From Planctomycetota bacterium (GTDB lineage Bacteria > Planctomycetota > Planctomycetia > Pirellulales > S012-138), in contig JALSGI010000531.1 in assembly GCA_026982835.1 (NCBI GenBank), positions 1 to 15,055 of the forward strand: 15,055 nt of DNA. Reading direction: 5' to 3'. Of the stretch, positions 1 through 6,438 are shown in pieces. Within the stretch, counting starts at the first letter, position 1, and each line of letters begins with the position of its first letter. The notes under the pieces were generated by a model. The model did no database searches and was not told the DNA's origin. It saw nothing but the letters and a program-made list of their open reading frames with translations. Made by a program: the position numbers and the translations under genes.

Positions 1-290
1 TCAGACCGGCGTTATACTCCGCTTTTGCTCTGCTTATGCTTTTCTGGTGGCTTCCCGGGTGGCCTGCGTGAGGGTAAAAACACGGTCCGGTGGAATCGGG
101 GCCGTCATTTTGAAACCCTTGGTCGGAGCAGGCCGTCTTAAAAACCCACTGCCCCCCAAGCCAACACCGTGCGGCCATCAAAATGTCAAGAAAAGTGGTC
201 GATTTGCCTTGCCGCGGCACCTCTTGCTGCTTCATCCAACGCTTGGGCAAACGGTGATAAAGGCCATCCACTGCGGATGCCCTTCTCTCC
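1..290. other. Gap with no convincing gene (left edge)
   Basis: I see no gene I can support here. In frame 3 from the left edge there is a short open stretch that ends at a TGA at 69-71. It reads as a hydrophobic tail (residues ...ALYSAFALLMLFWWLPGW...) and could be the last codons of a membrane protein starting outside the window, but about 22 codons are too few to judge. Longer open frames here (47-406 and 169-414) run straight into the repeat block and have no recognisable protein character. Around 191-215 a fragment (AAAAGTGGTCGATTT) resembles part of the repeat element at 307-395, so degenerate repeat sequence may start before 291. Confidence 0.4.
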
Positions 291-306
291 CCCCGCTTAC
301 GCGGGG

Positions 307-395
307 TACGTGTTTAGCGTGCAAGCCCATGACGAAGCGTTTCCAGAGCAAAAAAGTGTCGATTTTTGTCCGGCGAGCCCCGGACTTCAGTCCGG
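307..395 (+). repeat. Composite repeat element, copy 1
   Basis: This roughly 89-bp unit matches 12804-12894 over most of its length. Both copies begin TACGTGTTTAGCGTGC, share a core GTTTCCAGAGCAA followed by a GTCGAT block, and then have GTCCGGCGAGCC leading into a terminal hairpin. The hairpin stems differ: CCGGAC with loop TTCA here, against CCGCGTGC with loop GTCA in the other copy. Two copies 12.5 kb apart sharing long non-coding stretches show that this is a dispersed repeat and not chance palindromes. No coding content is visible in either copy. Confidence 0.8.
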
Positions 396-695
396 TACGT
401 GTTTAGCCAGCTAGCAGCCGGAGGACCGACGCCGCAGGCGTCGCACTCTGGTAGCCGGGGGTCGTCAGACCCCCGGGAGGCAGCGTTTTTCCTTGTCTTT
501 GAGCATCCCGAAGGGATGCCAGAGGGCAAAACGGTCCTTGTTTCTGGCACCCCTGCCGGGGTGCTGGGTGGGGTAATGACCGTGCTTTCCGGTGGTCTCC
601 GCTGCGCTCCGACCACCGGCTACTGGGCTGGCAAGCCTTCGGCTTGCTTTATGGTTTGGGCACATCACACCTTGTGATAGCACGCTAAACACGTA
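396..695. repeat. Inverted edge-motif pair bounding a hairpin cluster
   Basis: TACGTGTTTAGC at 396-407 is matched in inverted orientation by GCTAAACACGTA at 684-695, and the roughly 300 bp between them are almost entirely hairpins. An outer pair of the same motif (307-318 plus, 831-842 minus) encloses it. The bases after the motif come in two types, CAGC (396, 831) and GTGC (307, 684). The inner pair therefore reads as the same unit as the outer pair in reverse orientation, consistent with one element nested inside another. No transposase is encoded here. Confidence 0.6.
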
Positions 696-1045
696 CTCAG
701 TCCGGGGAGAGTCGAAGAAACGCATTCGGTTGTTTTTCTCCGCCAGCTGAAGCTGGCGGCTCGCCGCTGGCAAGAATAAACGCTTATTTCTACCACGTAC
801 GGAAGCGTCGGATCAGCAATGTGCCAGCTGGCTAAACACGTACTACGCGGGGGGCTTAATTAGCTGCGGTACCGGAGATCGCCGCAGCTGTCTCCCCCCG
901 CTTACGCGGGGGGCTCTTAGCGGTGCGAATCAGCTTTTGTTCCTGCCCGGTGCGGAAGCACCACCGCAAGACCCAAGCCCCACGACCCACGACCCAAGAC
1001 GCCGCACTGCCGTGCGGGGTGCCGTTTCCCTCCAAGCCTCCACGC

Positions 1046-1071
1046 CTCCCGGTCCTCCGCAGGACCGGGAG
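1046..1071. repeat. 11-bp perfect inverted repeat upstream of gyrA
   Basis: The arms CTCCCGGTCCT (1046-1056) and AGGACCGGGAG (1061-1071) enclose a CCGC loop. This is the longest perfect stem in the window, about 150 bp before the gyrA start. No T-run follows, so it is not a classical intrinsic terminator. It could end transcription arriving from the left, act in the gyrA leader, or simply be another member of the repeat block. Confidence 0.55.
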
Positions 1072-1157
1072 CCGAAACGATCCCTCATTGTGAGAACCGA
1101 GGGTTTTCAGTAAAATCCATCGCGTGAGGCCTCCGCCCCTTGGGACGGAAGCCCCTG

Positions 1158-1186
1158 TTGACGGATTCGCTGGAAGCTTTGATTTT
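1158..1186 (+). promoter_or_regulatory. Candidate gyrA promoter
   Basis: A TTGACG (1158-1163) close to the -35 consensus is followed after 17 bp by GATTTT (1181-1186), a poor -10 match. A second A/T-rich box, AATAAC (1189-1194), looks more like a -10 but is spaced too far from it. The stretch 1158-1205 is clearly more A/T-rich than its surroundings and sits directly before the ribosome binding site. This is only a candidate. Confidence 0.25.
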
Positions 1187-1210
1187 GCAATAACTTGAGA
1201 TAACCACACA

Positions 1211-1215
1211 GGAGG
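1211..1215 (+). promoter_or_regulatory. gyrA ribosome binding site
   Basis: GGAGG lies 6 nt before a TTG at 1222. No ATG or GTG with a comparable site is nearby, so this site decides the TTG start of gyrA. Confidence 0.8.
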
Positions 1216-1221
1216 TTTCTC

Positions 1222-3927
1222 TTGGCTGACCAGGTGCCGCCGGCTGCCGGCTCCCCGCAGGAAGGGGGGGGCCAGGTGCTGCTGACCCCCATCCAGGACG
1301 AGCTCAAGCAGAGCTATCTCACCTACGCGATGAGCGTGATCAAGTCCCGGGCGTTGCCGGACGTTCGGGACGGGCTGAAGCCCTCGCAGCGCCGCATCCT
1401 GGTGGCCATGCACGATCTGCGGTTGGGGCCCAACGCAGCCCGGGTCAAGTGCGCCAAAATCTCCGGCGATACCAGCGGCAACTACCACCCCCACGGCGAG
1501 GCGGTCATCTATCCCACGCTGGTGCGCATGGCCCAAGAGTGGAACATGCGCTACGTGCTGATCGACAAACAGGGCAACTTCGGCTCCATTGCCGGGTTGC
1601 CCCCGGCGGCCATGCGTTACACCGAGGCGCGGCTTTCGCACTTCGGGGCCATGATGCTGGAAGACATCGACCTGGACACGGTCGATTTTCTGCCCACCTA
1701 CGACGAACGCCGCACCGAGCCGGTGGTGCTCCCCTCGAAGTTCCCCAACCTGCTGGTCAACGGGGCTTCGGGCATCGCCGTGGGCATGGCCACCTCGGTG
1801 CCGCCGCACAACCTGGGGGAAATCTGCGACGCGCTGGTGCGGCTGATCGACGAGCCGGACACCACGATTGAAGAGCTGCTGCAGATCGTGCCCGGGCCGG
1901 ATTTCCCCACCGGAGGGATCATCTGCGGCCGGTCCGGTATCCGCCGCGGCTACTACACGGGCCAAGGCTCCGTGGTGGTGCGCGCCCGGGCCGAAATCGA
2001 GGAGTTGCCCAACGGCCGCAGCCGCATCGTGGTCAATGAAATCCCCTTCCAGCAGACGCGCGACCGGGTCATTGAGAAAATCGCCCAACTCATAACCGAC
2101 GAGCGGATCAAGGGCATCCAGGACATTCACGACTACAGCGACCTGAAAGAGCCGGTCAAGATCGTCATTGATCTGAAAAAAGACGCCGACCCGGACGTGG
2201 TGCTCAACCAGCTTTATCAATACTCTCCCTTGCAAGATACGTTCTCCATCCACCTGATCGCCCTGGTGGACGGCAAGCCGCAAACGCTCACTTTCAAGGA
2301 GCTGCTGGAGGAGTACCTGCGGCACCGCCGCACGGTGATCCGCCGCCGCACGCAGTTTCTGCTCAACAAGGCCCGCACCCGCAAGCACACCGTCGAAGGA
2401 CTGCTGCTGGCCCACGCCAACATCGACGAGGTGATCCGCACCATCCGCACCTCCAGTACCCAGGCCGAGGCCAAACAGCGGCTCATGCAGCTGGAGTGCC
2501 CGGCCGCCTTGCTTCGCCGGGCGCTGGGAGAACGCGGCTTTGCCGCCTTCGAGCAGGAACGGGGCCGGGCCGAGGTGTATCATCTCACGCCCGTGCAGGC
2601 CGACGCCATCCTCAAGATGAGTCTGGGCCAGTTGGTCAACCTGGAACAAGAAAAACTGGCCGAGGAGTTCAACAAGCTGCTGGACCAGATTGCCGAGTAC
2701 ACCCGCATCCTCAGCGACGAAAAAAACATCCTGCAGATCATCCGCAACGACCTGCTGGAGCTGAAGCGCAAGTGGGCCGACCCGCGACGCACCGAAATCA
2801 GCGACCAGGAGCTGGGCACCTTCGACATCGAGGACCTGATCCCCGAGGAGACGATGGTGGTGACCATCACCCATCACGGCTACATCAAGCGCACCCCGAT
2901 CAGCGTCTATCGGGCGCAGCGCCGCGGGGGCAAGGGGCTGCGGGGGGCTCGCACCGACGAGGAAGACCCCGTGGAGCACCTGTTCGTCGCCTCCACGCAC
3001 GCCTATCTGCTGTTTTTCACCAACCGGGGAAAGGTGTATTGGAAGAAGGTCTATGACCTGCCCCAGGGGAGCCGCGACGGCCGCGGCCGGGCCATCGTCA
3101 ACCTGCTGCGGCTGGCCGAAGACGAAAAAGTGACCGACTGCCGCCCGGTGCGCCAGTTCGACGAGGACAGCTACCTGGTGATGGCCACCCGCAACGGGCT
3201 GGTGAAGAAGACGCTGCTTCAGGCCTACAGTCGGCCGCTGCGGGGAGGCATCATCGCCATTAAGTTGCGCCCCGGCGATGAGTTGGTGGATGTGGTCGTG
3301 GCCCGCGACGGCGACGAGCTGCTGCTGGCCACCGCGGCCGGGATGGTGATCCGCTTTGCCGAGAGTGATGTGCGGGCCATGGGTCGGGCCGCCTCGGGTG
3401 TGAAGGGCATTTCGCTTTCTTCCGGCGATCGCGTGGTGGGCATGGTCATTGCCGATCCGGAAAAGTACCTGCTGACCGTCTGCGAGCACGGCTACGGCAA
3501 GCGCACCCCCTTTGGCCCCGGCCAACTGGACGACGAACCGGAAGAGCCCTCGGACGCGGAAGCGGAACCCCCGGCCGCTGCGGCCGAGGACGAAGCCGGC
3601 GGCAACGGGCACCCCTCCAGCACCATGCGCTACCGGCTGCAGCGCCGTGGCGGCAAGGGCATCCGCGACATTAAAACCACCCCCCGCAACGGTCCCGTGG
3701 TGGGCATCGCCTCGGTAGCCGAGGACGACGAGGTGCTGATGATCACCGCCCGGGGCAAAATCCAGCGAATCCACGCAGGGGAGGTGAGCGTCATCGGCCG
3801 CAACACGCAAGGGGTGCGGTTGATGACCTTGGACGAAGGCGACACGGTGGCCGCCGTGGTCCGCGTGCCCAAGGAAGAGCCGGAGGAAGAAGCCGAACCG
3901 CCCAAAGGCAGCCAGCCGGGGGCATAA
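1222..3927 (+). CDS. gyrA: DNA gyrase subunit A
   Basis: Breakage-reunion subunit of DNA gyrase (type IIA topoisomerase), which introduces negative supercoils together with GyrB in the cytoplasm. It has 901 residues, starting at TTG. The catalytic tyrosine is Y133, in AAMRYTEARL. The quinolone-determining region is YHPHGEAVIYP (88-98). A coiled-coil/tower region spans about 360-520. The C-terminal DNA-wrapping domain (about 540-885) begins with the GyrA box QRRGGKG at 566-572, which separates GyrA from ParC. A second exact QRRGGKG occurs at 807-813, where many GyrAs have only a degenerate version. An acidic, Ala/Pro-rich insert (about 768-800) precedes it, and the tail (883-901) is also acidic. 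E. coli S83 and D87 correspond here to A94 and P98. The gene stands alone between two repeat blocks; gyrB is not in the window. Start: TTG with a strong upstream GGAGG. Confidence 0.96.
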   Translation: MADQVPPAAGSPQEGGGQVLLTPIQDELKQSYLTYAMSVIKSRALPDVRDGLKPSQRRILVAMHDLRLGPNAARVKCAKISGDTSGNYHPHGEAVIYPTLVRMAQEWNMRYVLIDKQGNFGSIAGLPPAAMRYTEARLSHFGAMMLEDIDLDTVDFLPTYDERRTEPVVLPSKFPNLLVNGASGIAVGMATSVPPHNLGEICDALVRLIDEPDTTIEELLQIVPGPDFPTGGIICGRSGIRRGYYTGQGSVVVRARAEIEELPNGRSRIVVNEIPFQQTRDRVIEKIAQLITDERIKGIQDIHDYSDLKEPVKIVIDLKKDADPDVVLNQLYQYSPLQDTFSIHLIALVDGKPQTLTFKELLEEYLRHRRTVIRRRTQFLLNKARTRKHTVEGLLLAHANIDEVIRTIRTSSTQAEAKQRLMQLECPAALLRRALGERGFAAFEQERGRAEVYHLTPVQADAILKMSLGQLVNLEQEKLAEEFNKLLDQIAEYTRILSDEKNILQIIRNDLLELKRKWADPRRTEISDQELGTFDIEDLIPEETMVVTITHHGYIKRTPISVYRAQRRGGKGLRGARTDEEDPVEHLFVASTHAYLLFFTNRGKVYWKKVYDLPQGSRDGRGRAIVNLLRLAEDEKVTDCRPVRQFDEDSYLVMATRNGLVKKTLLQAYSRPLRGGIIAIKLRPGDELVDVVVARDGDELLLATAAGMVIRFAESDVRAMGRAASGVKGISLSSGDRVVGMVIADPEKYLLTVCEHGYGKRTPFGPGQLDDEPEEPSDAEAEPPAAAAEDEAGGNGHPSSTMRYRLQRRGGKGIRDIKTTPRNGPVVGIASVAEDDEVLMITARGKIQRIHAGEVSVIGRNTQGVRLMTLDEGDTVAAVVRVPKEEPEEEAEPPKGSQPGA

Positions 3928-3931
3928 GGGG

Positions 3932-4224
3932 CGTTTAGCCAGCTAGCACTTGCATGCTTGGCATGGTGCTTCCACCCCCGGCGAGCATCGGCGTGCGGCT
4001 TGCGCCATGCGGCCTACGCAAGGTGCTTCCGCACCCGGCGAGCCCCCCGCGTTAGCGGGGGGGGAGAACGGCGAGCCGGGAGCGTAAGCTCCCGGTTGCT
4101 AAACTAAAGCAGCATTGGGTGCCGTTTTATGAAAAACCGCGTGCTCACGCACGCGGCTCGCTGGAGCTTCCGCTCCAATGCAAGAACAAGCGCGGATCGG
4201 CGAGGTTCGCAGCGTAAGCTGCGG
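3932..4224. repeat. Intergenic hairpin array 2
   Basis: This non-coding block starts 4 bp after the gyrA stop with the edge motif CGTTTAGCCAGCTAGCA (3932-3948). An inverted GCTAAAC at 4098-4104 may mark its other edge. Hairpins: 4022-4035 (GGTGC, TTCC); 4043-4062 (CCCCCCGC, GTTA), preceded by GGCGAGCC at 4037; 4076-4095 (CCGGGAGC, GTAA), preceded by GGCGAGCC at 4070; 4137-4156 (CCGCGTGC, TCAC), followed by CTCGC, so minus-oriented; 4163-4176 (GGAGC, TTCC); 4208-4223 (CGCAGC, GTAA). A degenerate GGCGAGC is at 3980. The stretch 3990-4035 (CTTGCGCC, then TGCGGC, then GGTGCTTCCGCACC) is shared with 12671-12713 in array 3. No T-run follows any stem. Confidence 0.8.
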
Positions 4225-4426
4225 GAGGGGGAGGACAAGGTCACGGCCAAGCCGTAGGAATGGAAAAGAACGCGGGTTTTGTTGGACGTTCACTTACCAG
4301 TGAGCCTCTCCAAAGCATGTGATCCTTGATAGCGAGCTACATACATGTCCGGCTGAAGCCGGAGGCTTGCCGGCGACAACCGATCCCAGACTGCTTGCAG
4401 TCTCCTGCGTCTGAAACAAGCGTTCC
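4225..4426 (+). other. Leader of the nucleotide-sugar cluster
   Basis: No gene is seen here. The stretch holds two small hairpins just upstream of gmd: 4349-4362 (stem CCGGC, loop TGAA, the minus form of the repeat family) and 4388-4403 (stem AGACTG, loop CTTG). There is also a short CACT/AGTG pair near 4291-4302. The sequence around 4270-4345 is more A/T-rich and is where a promoter for the cluster would be expected, but I find no convincing -35/-10 pair. Confidence 0.35.
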
Positions 4427-5401
4427 ATGAGTTCTCCCCGAGCGTTGATCACCGGCATCACGGGCCAGGATGGCTCTTACCTGGCAGAGCTGTTGCTGGA
4501 AAAGGGCTACGAGGTGCACGGCATGGTGCGCCGCAGCAGCACGGAGAACTTCGAGCGGATCGAGCACCTGCGCGATCGGATCGTGCTGCACCAGGCCGAC
4601 CTGCTGGACCAGCTTTCGCTCATTCACTTGCTGGAACAGGTGCGGCCGCGGGAGCTTTACAATCTGGCTGCCCAGAGCTTCGTCCCCACCAGCTGGAAGC
4701 AGCCGCTTTTGACCGGGGAGTTTACCGCCTTGGGCGTCACACGGCTGCTGGAAGCGGTGCGGCTGGTGGACCCGCAGATCCGCTTCTTTCAGGCCAGCAG
4801 CAGCGAGATGTTCGGCTCGGTGCAGGAGGAGCCCCAGAACGAGCAAACCCCCTTCTGGCCCCGCAGCCCTTACGCGGTGGCCAAGGTGTATGGGCATTTT
4901 ATCACCATCAACTACCGGGAAAGTTACGGGCTGTTTGCCTGCTCGGGGATCAGCTTCAACCACGAGTCGCCTCGCCGGGGCAAGGAGTTTGTCACCCGCA
5001 AGGTGACCGACGCGGTGGCCCGGATCAAGCTGGGCCTGCTGGACCACCTGAAGCTGGGCAACCTGCAAGCCCGGCGCGATTGGGGCTACGCGGGCGATTA
5101 CGTGCGGGCCTTCTGGCTCATGCTCCAGCAGGAGGAGCCGGACGACTACGTCATCGCCACCGGGGTGCAGCACTCGGTGCAGGAGCTGGTGGAGATCGCC
5201 TTTGAGCACGTGGGTCTGGACTGGCGGAAGTACGTGCAGGTGGACCCGGCCCTGTTCCGCCCCGCCGAGGTGAACTCGCTGCGGGGCGATGCCAGCAAGG
5301 CGCGGCGCAAGCTGGGCTGGCAGCCCACGGTCGATTTTGAACAACTGGTGCGGATGATGGTCGATGCGGACCTGAAGCGCTGGCAGGCGGCCATTTCGTG
5401 A
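4427..5401 (+). CDS. gmd: GDP-mannose 4,6-dehydratase
   Basis: Converts GDP-D-mannose to GDP-4-keto-6-deoxy-D-mannose, the common precursor of GDP-D-rhamnose, GDP-L-fucose and related sugars; cytoplasmic, NADP-dependent short-chain dehydrogenase family. 324 residues, the short form typical of many bacterial GMDs. The Rossmann glycine motif G10-ITGQDG16 is at the N terminus. Family signatures include VRRSS (34-38), ASSSEMFG (123-130; S125 and E127 at the catalytic Thr/Glu positions), SPYAVAK with Y149 and K153, and NHESPRRGKEFVTRKV (178-193), which is highly specific for GMD. The C terminus carries RPAEVNSLRGD (278-288). ATG start with only a weak ribosome binding site. It lies 21 bp before the Rmd-like gene, so the pair is very likely co-transcribed. 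Confidence 0.95.
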   Translation: MSSPRALITGITGQDGSYLAELLLEKGYEVHGMVRRSSTENFERIEHLRDRIVLHQADLLDQLSLIHLLEQVRPRELYNLAAQSFVPTSWKQPLLTGEFTALGVTRLLEAVRLVDPQIRFFQASSSEMFGSVQEEPQNEQTPFWPRSPYAVAKVYGHFITINYRESYGLFACSGISFNHESPRRGKEFVTRKVTDAVARIKLGLLDHLKLGNLQARRDWGYAGDYVRAFWLMLQQEEPDDYVIATGVQHSVQELVEIAFEHVGLDWRKYVQVDPALFRPAEVNSLRGDASKARRKLGWQPTVDFEQLVRMMVDADLKRWQAAIS

Positions 5402-5422
5402 GATGGTTCTGGTTGGTTTCTT

Positions 5423-6388
5423 ATGCGCGTCTGGATTACGGGCGTTACCGGTTTCCTGGGTTCGCACCTGGCCGAGCACTTGCTGGCCTGCGGCCACCAG
5501 GTGTTGGGCACCAGCCGCCGCGGGTGCTGGCCCCCCTGGCTTGCTCACTTGCGGGCACAGGTGCCGCTGGTGGCCTGGGACGTGCGCCGGGGAGCTCCGG
5601 CCCGGGTCTGGGATGCCGTGGCCCGTTTCGCCCCCCAGGCGGTGTTTCACCTGGCCGCCTGCAGCGTTCCCTGGCGTTGTGGGGCCCAAGAGCCCACGCC
5701 CCAGGCCCTGCAGGTGAATGTTGAGGGCACGCGGTACGTGTGCCAGGTGGCCTGGGAGCTTTCCCCCCGGCCGCGGCTGCTGCTGGCCAGCAGCGCGCAT
5801 GTGTATCGCTTTCCTCCCCGGTGGGGCTGCCGTGTGGATGAGGCGGCTCCCGTGGAGCCTCGTGGGGGCTACGGGCAAAGCAAGCTGGCGGCCGAGCAGG
5901 TGGTGTGGCGTTTTTTCCGCCGGGGATTGCCGGCCGTGGTGCTGCGGTCGTTTAATCATGCCGGGCCACGGCAGGACCGGCACTTGATGCTCTCCCAGTG
6001 GTGCCGGCAACTGGCCGCCGGCCGGGATGTGCTGGCCGTGCACAATCGCACCACCTGGCTCGACCTGCTGGATGTGCGCGACGCGGTGCGGGCCTACCGG
6101 GCGGCGATGTTGCACGGCAGCCCCGGGCTGGTTTACAACGTGGGCGCAGGCACCGCCGTCACCAGCGGCTGGGTGCTCCAGCAGTTGTTGGCCTGCTATG
6201 GCCGGCCGGTGCGCGTGGAGGAAGACTCCCCGGGCCTGCGGCGCAACCTGGTGGCCGACGTGAGCCGCTTGCGCCGCCTGGCGGGCTGGTACCCGCGGGT
6301 GCCGCTGCAGCAGACGGTGGCCGATTGTTTGCAATTCTGGCAACAGTGGTGGAAGAGCACGCCCGGAGCGGAAAAAGACGGCGTTTAA
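5423..6388 (+). CDS. rmd: NAD(P)-dependent reductase/epimerase, Rmd-like (probable GDP-6-deoxy-D-mannose reductase)
   Basis: Extended short-chain dehydrogenase of 321 residues. It has the glycine motif G7-VTGFLG13, LLLASSAHVY (119-128) and the catalytic YGQSK (Y150, K154). The block VVLRSFNHAGPRQ (172-184) and the later WLDLLDVRDAVRAY (212-225) resemble the RPFNHTGPGQ and SRDF.DV.D.VRAY blocks of GDP-6-deoxy-D-lyxo-4-hexulose reductase (Rmd), which makes GDP-D-rhamnose. The preceding gene makes exactly that enzyme's substrate, which supports the assignment. One difference is H126 where related enzymes have an acidic residue in SS(A/G)(E/D)VYG. The alternative is another GDP- or UDP-sugar epimerase/dehydratase. 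ATG start with a poor ribosome binding site 21 bp after gmd, suggesting translational coupling. Confidence 0.75.
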   Translation: MRVWITGVTGFLGSHLAEHLLACGHQVLGTSRRGCWPPWLAHLRAQVPLVAWDVRRGAPARVWDAVARFAPQAVFHLAACSVPWRCGAQEPTPQALQVNVEGTRYVCQVAWELSPRPRLLLASSAHVYRFPPRWGCRVDEAAPVEPRGGYGQSKLAAEQVVWRFFRRGLPAVVLRSFNHAGPRQDRHLMLSQWCRQLAAGRDVLAVHNRTTWLDLLDVRDAVRAYRAAMLHGSPGLVYNVGAGTAVTSGWVLQQLLACYGRPVRVEEDSPGLRRNLVADVSRLRRLAGWYPRVPLQQTVADCLQFWQQWWKSTPGAEKDGV

Positions 6389-6425
6389 TGTCCCCCCTTG
6401 GCTCACCCCGGCATCTTCCCTAGCG

Positions 6426-6432
6426 AAGGAGG
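6426..6432 (+). promoter_or_regulatory. ugd ribosome binding site
   Basis: AAGGAGG lies 6 nt before GTG at 6439. It fixes the GTG start, immediately before the glycine-rich N terminus expected for this enzyme. Confidence 0.85.
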
Positions 6433-6438
6433 CCTTTT

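Larger units (their letters stand above)
291..1071. repeat. Intergenic hairpin array 1
   Basis: A non-coding block made largely of short perfect inverted repeats, in both orientations. Hairpins seen (stem, loop): 291-306 (CCCCGC, TTAC); 380-395 (CCGGAC, TTCA); 427-443 (CGACGCC, GCA); 455-476 (CCGGGGGTC, GTCA); 503-519 (GCATCCC, GAA); 547-564 (GCACCCC, TGCC); 589-619 (CCGGTGGTC, 13-nt loop); 631-647 (GCAAGCC, TTC); 664-678 (ATCACA, CCT); 740-759 (CCGCCAGC, TGAA); 862-889 (AGCTGCGG, 12-nt loop); 894-913 (CCCCCCGC, TTAC); 949-962 (GGTGC, GGAA); 1002-1017 (CCGCAC, TGCC); 1046-1071 (11 bp). The flank GGCGAGCC lies next to the hairpin at 380 (+) and at 740-759 (-). The edge motif TACGTGTTTAGC occurs at 307 and 396 (+) and at 684 and 831 (-). 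Equivalent arrays lie after gyrA and after the cytochrome b gene. The pairing was read directly; the function is unknown. Confidence 0.8.

Noticed and set aside
3..71. Possible C-terminal end of a membrane protein at the left edge
   Set aside because: About 22 hydrophobic codons ending at a TGA are compatible with a gene tail, but they are too few to identify or to separate from chance.
291..1071. Possible CRISPR array
   Set aside because: The repeats are short hairpins of unequal length with irregular spacing and variable sequence, in both orientations; no constant direct repeat with unique spacers and no cas gene.
1..1200. tRNA or other structured RNA gene in the leading gap
   Set aside because: I looked for the T-loop GTTCRA context and paired acceptor ends on both strands and found none; the structure present is explained by the short hairpins.
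856..3810. 984-codon open frame on the minus strand opposite gyrA
   Set aside because: It mirrors the GC-rich third-position codons of gyrA. Its product is low-complexity (His, Gln, Gly, Val rich) with no recognisable domain, while gyrA on the other strand is unmistakable.
3932..4224. Intrinsic terminator after gyrA
   Set aside because: Stable stems exist, but none is followed by a T-run and the first strong one lies about 95 bp past the stop. Termination may still happen there, but the sequence does not show the classical signal.
4337..6406. 689-codon minus-strand open frame opposite gmd and the Rmd-like gene
   Set aside because: Mirror frame of two well-supported dehydrogenase genes.
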